Shown in pieces: positions 8,152 through 16,941 of a stretch of 60,610 bases of DNA. The DNA lies in assembly GCA_027886865.1 (NCBI GenBank), contig JAPCJR010000009.1, positions 10,000 through 70,609 on the forward strand. Reading direction: 5' to 3'. Origin of the DNA: Nitrososphaerota archaeon (lineage in GTDB: Archaea > Thermoproteota > Nitrososphaeria > Nitrososphaerales > UBA183). The notes below the pieces were generated by a model. That model was not told the DNA's origin, did no database searches, and saw only the letters and a list, made by a program, of their open reading frames with translations. The translations under genes were made by a program, and so were the position numbers. Position 1 is the stretch's first letter, and each line of letters opens with the position of its first letter.

Positions 8152-9432
8152 TCATGGACCCTTCGCGTACTCTCTCTTCAGTGTCTTCCATTCCCCCGCG
8201 ACCTTGCGCAGGCCGGAAAGGAGCTGGGCGTCATCAGTCTCATTCTCGATGACAGAGTGAAGCAGCGTCTTCAACGGTGACTTGCCCCATTCGTTGACCC
8301 ACTGCTGCAGCCAGGGCGCAGGCCAGGGGTCGCACTGCGCGTTGTAGACCTTCTTGTCCTGCTCTTTCAGGACGTCTAGTGGACCCCACTTGCCCATCGC
8401 CGCCTGGACCTCCTTGTCCTTCCAAAGTCCGTCGGCGGGCGCCGGGACGCCACAGTCCATCACCTGCGACTTTAGGACGCGGTACTCGCCCCTCGGGTCT
8501 GGGTCCAAGTGCTCGTCCGTCCTGCCTCCGAAGTACTGCATGACTCTCCAGAGCGCGTCCAGCTTCTTTGGTCCACTCTGCAGCGCCTTCATCGAAGGCG
8601 AATAGACCCGAGTGTAGCAACTGATGTACCCGTAGCCCGGGTTGAGGGCCTGGGAGACGTTTCTCGACATGGACATGAAGTCAATCACCGGCAGGACGTA
8701 TCGCGGCAGCCAGCTGAAGGTGTGCTTCTGCTGCCCCATTGCGTAGGTCGTGTCGAAGGCTCCGAGCCTTGTGCTGTCCTTTGTAAGTAGCTTCTCCCTG
8801 TTCGCCGCGTCGGAGAGCCACCTGAGCGTTACGAAGAGGGGGGACTTCTTGTCGTCGAACATCGGGTTGAAGTCTTCGTCGAAGAGGTAGCTCGCTTGTG
8901 GGGGGTTCATGCCCACCATTATCGAATAGAGCGCCTCAAGATAGCCCGGCCCTGCAAAGTCCAGGGCTATCGGTCTCTCGACGATACCCTTCGCCTTTAC
9001 CTTCTTGGATTGGGTGATGACCTCGTCCCACTCGGTCGGGGGTGCGGCACCGTCCAGGTGGACTTTGTTGTACATGAACGCCGCATGGGCCCCATAGTAG
9101 ATCACCCCTTGCACCCTTCCGTCCGGGGTCATTATCGACTTGCGATACTGCTCGTTCGATATCTCCTTCTTGTACTTTCTCGCTTCAGGAACGTAGTCCT
9201 CTAGGACACCCGCCCAGCCCTTCGAGAGATAGTATGCGTTCGGTTCGTTGAAAGTCTGGAAGAGATCAGGGGGTTTCCCGCTGGAGAACCGGTCCACGAG
9301 GAAGGCGAGATAATCGGTACCGTCACCGCTCGCCCTGACGCGTACGCCGGGGTGTTTCTTGTTGTAGAGAGAGATATTGCCGTCAATCAGGTGGCCGAGG
9401 AGGCCCCAGTAAGACAGTTCAATTTCTATCAT
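8152..9432 (-). CDS. Extracellular-solute-binding-protein family 1 homologue lacking a signal peptide
   Basis: A 426-residue protein with the layout of ABC sugar-binding proteins (SBP family 1): an N-terminal strand IELSYWG, NKKHPGVRVRAS, then DLFQTFNEP, a hinge-like VIYYGAHAAFMYNKV, PTEWDEVI, and an aromatic-rich C-terminal lobe. Binding proteins are normally exported, but this one starts directly at the first beta-strand. A TAG stop sits in frame at 9463-9465, eleven codons before the ATG, so no hidden signal sequence exists upstream in this frame. A TATA-like AATATAG at 9461-9469 supports the ATG at 9432. No sugar permease or ATPase gene is adjacent. It may be a cytoplasmic binding or sensing protein, or an orphan whose export signal was lost; the call of fold is firm, the role is not. 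Confidence 0.75.
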   Translation of the reverse strand: MIEIELSYWGLLGHLIDGNISLYNKKHPGVRVRASGDGTDYLAFLVDRFSSGKPPDLFQTFNEPNAYYLSKGWAGVLEDYVPEARKYKKEISNEQYRKSIMTPDGRVQGVIYYGAHAAFMYNKVHLDGAAPPTEWDEVITQSKKVKAKGIVERPIALDFAGPGYLEALYSIMVGMNPPQASYLFDEDFNPMFDDKKSPLFVTLRWLSDAANREKLLTKDSTRLGAFDTTYAMGQQKHTFSWLPRYVLPVIDFMSMSRNVSQALNPGYGYISCYTRVYSPSMKALQSGPKKLDALWRVMQYFGGRTDEHLDPDPRGEYRVLKSQVMDCGVPAPADGLWKDKEVQAAMGKWGPLDVLKEQDKKVYNAQCDPWPAPWLQQWVNEWGKSPLKTLLHSVIENETDDAQLLSGLRKVAGEWKTLKREYAKGP

Positions 9433-9490
9433 CCGTTGGGTCGTCGCAGAGCGATTTTGCGGCTATATTCGTTTCGGTGGGGCGTGCACG

Positions 9491-10660
9491 TTACGCGTTG
9501 CTCGTCTTCACGACCTCGCCTCCCCTGACCACGTCCGTGACCACGATCCTGCGCTCGGCCATCTTCTTGACTCCGTGGGCGTCGACCAGCGGATGGCGGC
9601 CCTCGACGATGCTCATCACGGTAATGTCGGCGGGCGCGTGAGGTTTCAAGGTACCCAGTTCGCCTTCCTTTCCCAAGGCGGCAGCCGGTCCGGACGTGCT
9701 CGCAGCGACCACTTCTTCCAACCCCATCCCCAGGTGTAGGAACTTGCTCATCGTGGTGGGCAGGTCGAAGACGGGGCCGTTGACGTTGCCTATCCATAGG
9801 TCGGTGCTTATGGTGTTGGGCGGAAGTCCTTCCTTCAATGCGAGGGAGGACGCCAGCCAGGTGAAGCTCCCCTTCCCGTGCCCAACGTCGAGCAGGACGC
9901 CGCGCTTGACCGCCTGGAAGACCTCGGGGTGTATCGTCTTTCCGTCTTCGGTCAGTCCATCTCTTCGGTTGTTCACCCTATTCGGCGAGAACTGATACGC
10001 GTGCGTGATGATGTCGCCCTTCTTCAAAAGCCTGAGCGCGTCGGGCATGAAGTGGTTCTCAGACATGACCCTGCAGGGGGTCTCGTCGGCGACTTCCCTC
10101 GCAATCTCCAGCAGGTTGAAGCCGTGGTGGGCCCACTTGATGCCCACGACGGTCCCTTTGTTCCTCCGAAGCAGCGCGATGAGGTTCTTCTTGTTGACGA
10201 AGAGCGGGGCCAGCTGGTCGTCCGCGGCGGTAATGAGCAACGGCCACTTCTGGTCCGTATTCGCCGGGCTGTCGTTGAACTCCACCATCCCGAGCGACTC
10301 CACATTGACGAACGCGAGGATCCTGGTCTTGCTCCTCCCTATGACGTACTTCTTGAAACCCACGAAGTTGAGCTCGCCTGTCGACCCTGCGTCCACCACC
10401 GTCGTCGAGCCATTTTGCAGACAGTATGTCTCAGGGTCGACGCCCAGCTTCACTATGTCTTTCGCGACGTGAGTGTGCATGTCGATGAAACCGGGAGTCA
10501 CTATCTTGCCGGAGGCGTCAACGTGGCGCCTCCCTCTCCCGGGTGAAATTGAGCGCGCGACCTCAGCGACCCGCCCGGCCGAGACGGCCACGTCCATCTT
10601 CTCGTTTATCCCGCGCGCCGGGTCGATGAGCGTCCCTCCTGAGATTACAAGCTCGTACAA
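9491..10660 (-). CDS. Amidohydrolase (EF_0837/AHA_3915-like, dihydroorotase-related)
   Basis: A 389-residue metal-dependent amidohydrolase. It shows the N-terminal beta-sandwich entry ISGGTLIDPARGINEKMDVAV, then the metal-binding DMHTH (His-x-His) after IVTPGFI, a GIKWAHH segment whose Lys may be the carboxylated ligand, a MSENHF histidine, DVGHGKGSF with a histidine, and STDLW near the barrel end. This order matches the dihydroorotase/deacetylase-like branch of amidohydrolases. The TTG at 10660 lies about 30 bases from an AT-rich TATA-like stretch (10687-10696). The likely reaction is hydrolysis of a cyclic or linear amide/N-acyl group. It lies between the signal-less binding protein and the peptide importer operon, which suggests a role in using peptides or amides. 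Confidence 0.82.
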   Translation of the reverse strand: MYELVISGGTLIDPARGINEKMDVAVSAGRVAEVARSISPGRGRRHVDASGKIVTPGFIDMHTHVAKDIVKLGVDPETYCLQNGSTTVVDAGSTGELNFVGFKKYVIGRSKTRILAFVNVESLGMVEFNDSPANTDQKWPLLITAADDQLAPLFVNKKNLIALLRRNKGTVVGIKWAHHGFNLLEIAREVADETPCRVMSENHFMPDALRLLKKGDIITHAYQFSPNRVNNRRDGLTEDGKTIHPEVFQAVKRGVLLDVGHGKGSFTWLASSLALKEGLPPNTISTDLWIGNVNGPVFDLPTTMSKFLHLGMGLEEVVAASTSGPAAALGKEGELGTLKPHAPADITVMSIVEGRHPLVDAHGVKKMAERRIVVTDVVRGGEVVKTSNA

Positions 10661-10727
10661 CGCAAGACAGAGGCCCCCATCCCGTCTTAAGTTTTTGAGG
10701 CCAAGTCGGCGCTACGCATGAGGTGCT

Positions 10728-11723
10728 TCATGAAGTAGGGCTCTTCAGCTTACCCGAGAAGTGACACGCCGACATGTGGTCAGGTCCCACGCCTTCCAGC
10801 CGCGGTTCTGTGGAGACGCAGATATCTTTGGAGTAGATACACCGTGAATAGAACCTGCAGCCGGCGACGTCTTCCTCCTGGGCGTTGGCGAGCTTGGTCG
10901 TCCACGCCGCGCTCTCCGTCCTCGACCCGGGCGCCGACGAAATAAGTGCCATCATGTACGGGTTCGCAGGGTCTGCTACGACTCTGTCGGTCTGCCCCAG
11001 CTCCATCACGGTTCCGCGATAGAGGACCACCATCCTGCCGCCGCCGGCCTTCTCGCAGAAGTACTTCGCGAGCCCGACGTCGTGCGTGATGAAAAGATAG
11101 CCCGTCCCGAGCTTCCGCTTGATGTCGATGAGCACGTCCAGTATGTCAATGCGGAGGGATGCGTCTATCATGCTGACCGGCTCGTCTAGGACCAGCAGGT
11201 CGGGGTCGATGCTCACCGCCCTGGCGATTGCCACCCTCTGTCTCTGCCCCCCGCTGAGCTGGTGGGGGAACTTGTAGAGGTGGTTCTCCTCCGAGAGCCC
11301 GACCAGCGCCAGAAGCTCACCCGCCCTCTGCGTCGCGGCCTCCCTTGACATGCCCTTGTGCCACCTCCTAAGGCCTGCAGTCAGGGACGACTCGATCGTA
11401 AGTGCTGGGTTCAATGACGTGTATGGGTCTTGATGGACCATCTGCACGGACCTCCTGTAAATGAGAAAATCGTCACGGCCGATATGGGTTACGTCCTTGC
11501 CCCTGAACTTCATCGTACCATATGTGGGCTTCTGCAGACCCGCTATGACCCGCCCGAGGGTCGTCTTCCCGCTCCCGCTCTCCCCGACCACGACTACGAG
11601 CTCCTCAGGTGCGATCTGGAGATTGAGGTGACGGAGCGCCTCCAGCTTCCCTCTGCCGGCACTCCCCTTCACCCTGTGGGTAACGCCGATGTCAGAGAGT
11701 TCTACGACGGAGGTCTGGCTCAT
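10728..11723 (-). CDS. dppF: Peptide ABC importer ATPase, OppF/DppF type
   Basis: A 331-residue ATPase of the peptide/nickel importer family. It contains Walker A GESGSGKTT, the signature LSGGQRQRVAIARA, Walker B LLVLDEPVS and the H-loop FITHD, followed by the C-terminal oligopeptide-importer extension with Cys residues (C in GCRFYSRCIYSKDIC) that in family members binds an Fe-S cluster. It energises uptake through the two permeases upstream. It is the last gene of the importer operon, 15 bases after dppD. Walker motifs are intact. Confidence 0.93.
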   Translation of the reverse strand: MSQTSVVELSDIGVTHRVKGSAGRGKLEALRHLNLQIAPEELVVVVGESGSGKTTLGRVIAGLQKPTYGTMKFRGKDVTHIGRDDFLIYRRSVQMVHQDPYTSLNPALTIESSLTAGLRRWHKGMSREAATQRAGELLALVGLSEENHLYKFPHQLSGGQRQRVAIARAVSIDPDLLVLDEPVSMIDASLRIDILDVLIDIKRKLGTGYLFITHDVGLAKYFCEKAGGGRMVVLYRGTVMELGQTDRVVADPANPYMMALISSAPGSRTESAAWTTKLANAQEEDVAGCRFYSRCIYSKDICVSTEPRLEGVGPDHMSACHFSGKLKSPTS

Positions 11724-11738
11724 CTTATGCTATCACAC

Positions 11739-12716
11739 TCAGCTGGCGAACTCTAGCGTCTTCGCAAAGTGGCAGGCCGATAGGTGGCCAGCTTCGAGCT
11801 CAACGAGTGAAGGATACTGGTCGGCACAGACCTGCTGCGCGTAGGCGCACCTCTCCCTGAACCGGCAACCCTCCATGTGCTGCGTCATATTGGGCGGGCT
11901 CCCGGGGATGCTCTTGACGTCGCTTGCCTTCCCGTAGAGCGTCGGCACGGCCTTGATGAGAGAGTGACTGTAGGGATGGCGGGATTTCTCGAGAAGCTGT
12001 TCGGTCGTCCCTATCTCCACGACCTTCCCGGCGTACATGACCACGGTCCTGTCTGCGAACCCCGATATCAGGGGCATGTCGTGCGTGATAAAGAGGATTG
12101 TTACATTCGTCTCCTCGTGGACCTTCCGCACCAGGTCCAGCGTCATCTTCTGAGTCACCACATCGAGCGCGGAGGTCGGCTCGTCGAGTATCAGGAGCTC
12201 GGGGTTCAGCACGAGCGTCAGCGCGATGGCGGTCCTCTGCTTCATCCCCCCACTGAGCTCGTGTGGATATGCGCTGAGGACGCGGTCCGGTTCCAATGAG
12301 ACCTCCTCGAGGTAACGGCGAGTGATCTCGTCAATCTTGTTCTTGTCCTTGACCCCGTGGACCGACATGGTCTCTCGGAAGTGTGACTTTATGCGCATCG
12401 TGGGACTGAACGAGTTCTGGGCCGCCTGTGAGAGGATCGATATCTTCTGCCACCTCACGCGCTGGAACTCCGAATTGGTCATCTTCAGCAGGTCCTTCCC
12501 TTGGAACGTTATCGAGCCGCCAACCACCCGGCCGGGGGGACGGGTCGCTCTCATGATGGCGTGAGCCATCGTCGACTTCCCTGAGCCACTCTCACCGACC
12601 ACGGCCAGGATCTCTCCCTGCCGGACGTCAAGGTCTATGCCATCGACGGCTGGAAGCACGGCCTTGCCTAGGAAGTAGGAAACTCCCAGCCCTCTTATCT
12701 CGAGGAGATTCCCCAC
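11739..12716 (-). CDS. dppD: Peptide ABC importer ATPase, OppD/DppD type
   Basis: An ATPase of about 325 residues from the start used here. Motifs are Walker A GESGSGKST, ABC signature LSGGMKQR, Walker B LLILDEPTSALD and LFITHDMPL, plus the C-terminal Cys-bearing importer tail (GCRFRERCAYAQQVC). The frame is open to an ATG at 12785, but a TATA-like AAATATTTAA at 12735-12746 lies inside that extra stretch, and a GTG at 12716 falls 25 bases from it, right before the family-typical NLLEIRGLGVSYF. The GTG is therefore preferred, and dppD-dppF may have their own promoter in addition to operon transcription. Partner of DppF in the heterodimeric motor. Confidence 0.9.
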   Translation of the reverse strand: MGNLLEIRGLGVSYFLGKAVLPAVDGIDLDVRQGEILAVVGESGSGKSTMAHAIMRATRPPGRVVGGSITFQGKDLLKMTNSEFQRVRWQKISILSQAAQNSFSPTMRIKSHFRETMSVHGVKDKNKIDEITRRYLEEVSLEPDRVLSAYPHELSGGMKQRTAIALTLVLNPELLILDEPTSALDVVTQKMTLDLVRKVHEETNVTILFITHDMPLISGFADRTVVMYAGKVVEIGTTEQLLEKSRHPYSHSLIKAVPTLYGKASDVKSIPGSPPNMTQHMEGCRFRERCAYAQQVCADQYPSLVELEAGHLSACHFAKTLEFAS

Positions 12717-12734
12717 ATTTTTTTCGGGCCCTCG

Positions 12735-12746
12735 CAAATATTTAAC
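12735..12746 (-). promoter_or_regulatory. Possible internal promoter before dppD
   Basis: An A/T-only run (AAATATTTAA) in the 75 bases between the dppC stop and the GTG at 12716. Its distance of about 25 bases to the GTG fits a leaderless archaeal transcript for the two ATPase genes. Confidence 0.4.
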
Positions 12747-12791
12747 GGTTCCCGGCCCGCTCTCGACCTCTTGGACGGCCACCATGTCGCA

Positions 12792-13652
12792 TTACTGGTT
12801 CTTCATCAGGCGCGGGTTGAAGGTCTCCTCGAGACCCGTGGAGAGTAATATGAGACCGAGCGCTAGTAGGGAGACCGCCGCGAGCGGGACCACGAGGCTG
12901 GGCAGGCCGGAGGCGGTGAGGTAAGAACCCTGCTGGAAAGCCTGGTTCATCATAGTCCCCCAGTTCAGGTGGTTGTACGGAAGAACGCCCAGGTAGTAGA
13001 GGCCAACGGAAGCGAAGAGCGATATCTCGAAGATGAAGACGAAGTTAACGGCGATAAAAGCCATGACGTTAGGCATCAGTTCGCCGAAGATTATCCTGAC
13101 CCTCGAGAGTGACATCATCTGAGCCGTCTCGATGAAGGGCTCCTTTCGGAGCACGATTATCTGTGACCTGATGCTCCTCGAGAACGGAGCCCATCCCACA
13201 AGGCCGAGGAGGAGCCCCACGACCAGCGGGTTCGTGGCCTTGAGCACGCTGGCAACCACTATCACGAGAATCAGACCTGGGATCGTCAGGGCGATGTCGG
13301 TCATTATCGTCAGGAGCCTGCCCGATGGGCCGATCAGGTAGCCGCTCGTTATGCCCACGATTGTCCCGAGGACCGTGGCGACAATGGCAGCTATGAACGA
13401 GAGCTGCAGGATGAAACCGGCACCGTAGGCTATCTCACCGAAAATGTCCTCGCCCTCCCCGTCGGTGCCAAGTATGTGCTTCGAAGACGGAGGGAGGTAT
13501 GGGTGGGAGGGGTTCGAGCGGGGGACAGGGAGAGCTAGCGGCCCGACGATGGCCAAGAGTAAGAAGAAGACCAAAATTCCCACTCCGAGGGCCGACCTCT
13601 TGCTGGTGAGGACAGAACGCACGACCCTAAGCCGAGAGCGAGAGGAGGCCAA
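12792..13652 (-). CDS. dppC: Peptide ABC importer permease, DppC/OppC type
   Basis: A 286-residue integral membrane protein of the binding-protein-dependent transport family. The first membrane segment (LGVGILVFFLLLAIVGPLAL) precedes the usual HILGTDGEGEDIFGEIAYGA motif, then further helices and the EAA-like cytoplasmic loop (ETAQMMSLSRVRIIFGELMPN) that contacts the ATPases. It starts at a TTG two bases after the dppB stop, so translation is probably coupled. Forms the channel with DppB. Confidence 0.93.
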   Translation of the reverse strand: MASSRSRLRVVRSVLTSKRSALGVGILVFFLLLAIVGPLALPVPRSNPSHPYLPPSSKHILGTDGEGEDIFGEIAYGAGFILQLSFIAAIVATVLGTIVGITSGYLIGPSGRLLTIMTDIALTIPGLILVIVVASVLKATNPLVVGLLLGLVGWAPFSRSIRSQIIVLRKEPFIETAQMMSLSRVRIIFGELMPNVMAFIAVNFVFIFEISLFASVGLYYLGVLPYNHLNWGTMMNQAFQQGSYLTASGLPSLVVPLAAVSLLALGLILLSTGLEETFNPRLMKNQ

Positions 13653-13654
13653 CG

Positions 13655-14647
13655 CTACTGCCTCGCCCTGGGGTCGATGGCCCCGTAGGTCAGGTCGGCC
13701 GCCAGGAGGGCGACCAGTATAGAGAGGACGTAGGTGACGAAGACACCCATTATGACTGGGAAGTCATTGTAGTCGATCGCAGTGATGAGCTGATAGCCCA
13801 TGCCGGGATACGTGAATATCTCCTCGACGAAGACCGAGCCTGCAAAGGAGAACCCCAGGGCGATGACGAGGTACGTGAACTGAGGGAGTATGGCGTTCCT
13901 TCCGACGTAGCGGAGGGCGACCCTGTAACCGGGGATACCCCTCGCCTCGGCAGCCCAGACGTAGTCCTGTCCCATCACGCTAAGAGCGTTGGCTCGCATG
14001 CTCAGGGTCCACGACCCGAAACTAACCAGGGTCAGTGCCGTGATGGGAAGGAAGGCGTGGTCGATGACGGATCCGATGAAGGCTGGGTTGAGCCCTACCG
14101 GTACGCCGATGGCGTAAGCCCCAGCGCTGGGAAAGTAATGGTTCGAAAAAGCGAAGGCGATGAGCAACGCTATCCCGACGACATAGACCGGAAGGGAATA
14201 CGCAACAGTGGAGATCGTGGCGCCAGCGGTGTCAATCTTGCTGCCTCTTCGATAAGCCAGCAGAATCCCGAGGAAGGTGCCGATCGCGAAGCTGAGCAGG
14301 GTCGAGGTCACGACTAGCAGAAGGGTCCATGGGAGCGACTGCTCAAGTATCGAGATCACGGGCTGCTGAGTCTGTATCGAGTGGCCGAATTGTCCGTGAA
14401 GGACGTTGGAAAGGAAGTTGAAGAACTGGTCGTAGAGTGGTCCGCTCGGCAGCAGGCTGTAGTAGTACTGTATGCGCGCTTGCACCGCGGCCGAGCTTGT
14501 CAGTGCGCCGCCAAAGTCAGCGGCTGAGATGGGACTGAACGGGAGCAGCCTAACGAGTACGAACGTTATCAGAATGGAGACAAAGAAACTCACCGCCAGC
14601 CTGAGCAGCCCGACACCTAGGACGCTGCCCAGCCAGCGGTAATTCAA
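13655..14647 (-). CDS. dppB: Peptide ABC importer permease, DppB/OppB type
   Basis: A 330-residue permease with six predicted helices. It begins with a membrane segment (RLAVSFFVSILITFVLVRLL), then the periplasmic/extracellular loop with LYDQFFNFLSNVLHGQFGHS typical of DppB, and the EAA-like loop around AAEARGIPGYRVALRYVGRNA. The C-terminus ends with the family-typical LTYGAIDPRAR. The TTG start at 14647 lies 17 bases after the binding-protein gene. Partner of DppC. Confidence 0.93.
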   Translation of the reverse strand: MNYRWLGSVLGVGLLRLAVSFFVSILITFVLVRLLPFSPISAADFGGALTSSAAVQARIQYYYSLLPSGPLYDQFFNFLSNVLHGQFGHSIQTQQPVISILEQSLPWTLLLVVTSTLLSFAIGTFLGILLAYRRGSKIDTAGATISTVAYSLPVYVVGIALLIAFAFSNHYFPSAGAYAIGVPVGLNPAFIGSVIDHAFLPITALTLVSFGSWTLSMRANALSVMGQDYVWAAEARGIPGYRVALRYVGRNAILPQFTYLVIALGFSFAGSVFVEEIFTYPGMGYQLITAIDYNDFPVIMGVFVTYVLSILVALLAADLTYGAIDPRARQ

Positions 14648-14664
14648 AGGGAGCTACCACTTGG

Positions 14665-16731
14665 CTAAAGTGGTGGGGATGTGCCGGCAGAGGTCCACGA
14701 ATTGTTCCTCTTCCGCATCAGTGTCGGCACAACCAGCATCGCGGCGATTACTGCGATCGCTACCAGTATGTACGATGGGTTCGTGATTGCCAACGACGAC
14801 GAGGTGCTGGTCGAAGTGCTTGTCGCAGTACTCGTGCTGGTCGAAGTGCTAGTGGTTGTTGCGGTGCTAGTGACTGTCACGGTGCTAGCCGCAGACGAGG
14901 TCGTCGTCGAAGACGAGACGGCCGTTGCTGCCGTGAGCTCACCAGCCTCCTGTGCGACAACTACCGCGGCGCCGGGGTCGTTGCCGATGATCACGCCCCA
15001 GATTGGCGAGCTTGCGGCCGGCCAGCTGAAGTCATTCGTGTTCAGGTACGTGATAGGGTTCTGCTGCGCCATCGGCAGGTAGGGGAGATAGTGGTTAACC
15101 AGCCATGCCTCCTTCTGGTCAGCTGCGTTCACGGCCGAGGTCGTGATTCCATTGTCGGATTGCCTGAACAAGACAATCTGGTTGGTATTGGTCTTGGTGC
15201 CGTTGTACATCACCGTTACGTTGCCAGCCTTCATGACCGGGTATGGGGTGCCGTCGTAGATGTATGCTGGGCGGTAGATGTCCCAGCTTGTCGGGAACCA
15301 TCCGAAGCCCGTCATGTACATGTCGAAGCCCTTGCCCGTGAGGGCCACGCCCGTTGGGTTCGCCGGGTTCAGAATGTTCACGTTGATTCCGAAGGCCGAT
15401 AGCTGCGACGAGATGTCCAGAGCCATGTTCAGCCAAGTCGAGTCTGTGGACTGCGCGTTGAGCAGGGTCAGGGTCAGCGCCGTGCCGTTGGCGGACTTCC
15501 ATTGGGCCCCAGCTGCGCTCTGTGTGAACCCTCCCTTCTGCATGAGGGACGTCGCGTTGGCGATGTTCTGGTTGTATGGGTTCAGCTGAGCCTGACAAGC
15601 GCTGTTACATGGTGCCCCTGGGTAGTTCCCGAACATGCCTGATGAGAGGCCCGCCGGGATCGAGAGCGCCGTGTAGCTGACTCCACCCGCCGCTGCGACT
15701 TCAGTCCTGTTTAGGACGTACGCTATCGCCGACCTTACGTTGACGTTCACCGTTGCGTTGTTGAAGAACAGCGTGGGCCCGGTGTAGCCGGCACTTGGAA
15801 TCTGCTGCATGTAGCTCGGCATGACGGCCTGGAAGTTCGTCGGGAGCACACCGCCGTTGTTGTCGTTGATGGTCTGTCCGCCGAAGTAGAAGTCAAGCTG
15901 CCCGCTCACCAGGGCCTGGTCTAGCGCACTGGCGCTAGTGAACTGGTGAATGATCACCTGCGGCACGGTTATCTTTGCCGCATCCCAGTAGTACGGGTTC
16001 TTCGTCATCAGAATCTCCGAGCTAGTCGCGGAGGTGGGGCAATACGGCCCGTTCCACTCCTGTGGGAAGGTCTGCGCCGCCTCTAGCGCCGTCAGCTTAG
16101 ACAGTACTGTAGCGTTGCCGGCCTGGACCTGAGTGAAGTTCCCTGCGATATCCTTCACGATCGGGGCCCACTGCGCGTAGTCCCAAAGGACGGGGACATC
16201 AGCGATGTCCGGCCCGTAGATATAGGAGCCGATGTTCAGCCCGTTGATACTGAGCTTGGGGTCAATCGGCACCTGGATGCTGATCGTACTGTTGTCAATC
16301 ACCTTGTAGTTGTACGGGGGCGATCCAAGTCCGTTCACAGCCAACAGCGAAGCATAGAAGTCATATGCGGTCACTGGCGCACCTGTCCCACACCATCCGC
16401 TGGTTCTCAAGTGGACGATGTAGGTGTTGTTCGAGGCGATAGTGTCAGTGGACTGGATCAGTCCGTCGTTAACGTAGGTACCGTTCCCGAAGAGGAAGGA
16501 AGGGTAAATCGCCCATAGGGCCATCACCCCAGCGTTGTTGTAAAGGAAGAAACCAGGGTACGGCGAGTCTAGCTGACTTAGCGACGTAATAGGATGTTCT
16601 ATGACCGCGCCTATGTTAAGGGTGGTCGGGGTCGTCGCAGCCTGGGCGACGTTTATCACCGGCAGGAACCCAGCGCACAGCAGAGCCAAGAGAGCCAGAG
16701 CCGAGAGTCTTCGCGAAGAGATACCTCTCAT
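14665..16731 (-). CDS. dppA: Peptide-binding protein of ABC importer (SBP family 5), C-terminally membrane anchored
   Basis: A 688-residue extracellular binding protein for peptides or similar solutes. Residues 1-31 form a Sec signal peptide with arginines, a hydrophobic core and AQA before ATTPTT. The family 5 fold follows, then a Ser/Thr-rich linker of about 50 residues and a final membrane helix (SYILVAIAVIAAMLVVPTLM) followed by basic residues. The protein is thus probably exported, released from its signal, and held at the outer face of the membrane by its C-terminus. The linker may be glycosylated, as is common in archaeal surface proteins (inference). A TATA box at 16747-16762 places the transcript start at about the ATG. 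First gene of the importer operon. Confidence 0.92.
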   Translation of the reverse strand: MRGISSRRLSALALLALLCAGFLPVINVAQAATTPTTLNIGAVIEHPITSLSQLDSPYPGFFLYNNAGVMALWAIYPSFLFGNGTYVNDGLIQSTDTIASNNTYIVHLRTSGWCGTGAPVTAYDFYASLLAVNGLGSPPYNYKVIDNSTISIQVPIDPKLSINGLNIGSYIYGPDIADVPVLWDYAQWAPIVKDIAGNFTQVQAGNATVLSKLTALEAAQTFPQEWNGPYCPTSATSSEILMTKNPYYWDAAKITVPQVIIHQFTSASALDQALVSGQLDFYFGGQTINDNNGGVLPTNFQAVMPSYMQQIPSAGYTGPTLFFNNATVNVNVRSAIAYVLNRTEVAAAGGVSYTALSIPAGLSSGMFGNYPGAPCNSACQAQLNPYNQNIANATSLMQKGGFTQSAAGAQWKSANGTALTLTLLNAQSTDSTWLNMALDISSQLSAFGINVNILNPANPTGVALTGKGFDMYMTGFGWFPTSWDIYRPAYIYDGTPYPVMKAGNVTVMYNGTKTNTNQIVLFRQSDNGITTSAVNAADQKEAWLVNHYLPYLPMAQQNPITYLNTNDFSWPAASSPIWGVIIGNDPGAAVVVAQEAGELTAATAVSSSTTTSSAASTVTVTSTATTTSTSTSTSTATSTSTSTSSSLAITNPSYILVAIAVIAAMLVVPTLMRKRNNSWTSAGTSPPL
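14804..14850. repeat. Short direct DNA repeat coding the Ser/Thr linker of the binding protein
   Basis: An exact 17-base unit (GTGCTGGTCGAAGTGCT) occurs at 14804-14820 and again at 14834-14850, 30 bases apart, within a longer degenerate repetitive tract (about 14800-14890). It encodes alternating Ser and Thr in the linker. Such tracts can expand or contract by slippage. Confidence 0.75.
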
Positions 16732-16746
16732 TCGGCACCTTTAGGA

Positions 16747-16762
16747 ATTTTTTAAAATATAA
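16747..16762 (-). promoter_or_regulatory. TATA-type promoter of the first peptide importer operon
   Basis: A 16-base A/T-only block, the strongest such block in its surroundings, centred about 24 bases before the ATG at 16731. This predicts a leaderless mRNA for the binding-protein gene and the operon behind it. The remaining DNA up to the ridA stop at 16942 shows no gene. Confidence 0.65.
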
Positions 16763-16941
16763 GCTTTTCATGCAATGTTCTTTTTCTGACAAAAGCGGCG
16801 GAACCACCCTGGCGGATGAGGGGATACGATACTGGGCGGCCCACATCAAACGGTTTGGAGGTTGCCATGTCACAGAGGGGCAACACAAAGATTCTCCGCA
16901 TAGCCCAAGAACAGAACCTGTGCAGTCGGTCGTCCCGGAGG

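Noticed and set aside
14800..14890. Repetitive tract as a CRISPR or mobile repeat
   Set aside because: It is the coding repeat for a Ser/Thr-rich linker, with no spacers or equal unit spacing.
16763..16941. Possible small gene or RNA between the peptide-binding gene and ridA
   Set aside because: Short ORFs here have no motif, promoter or clear start, and no tRNA-like or stable hairpin structure was seen.
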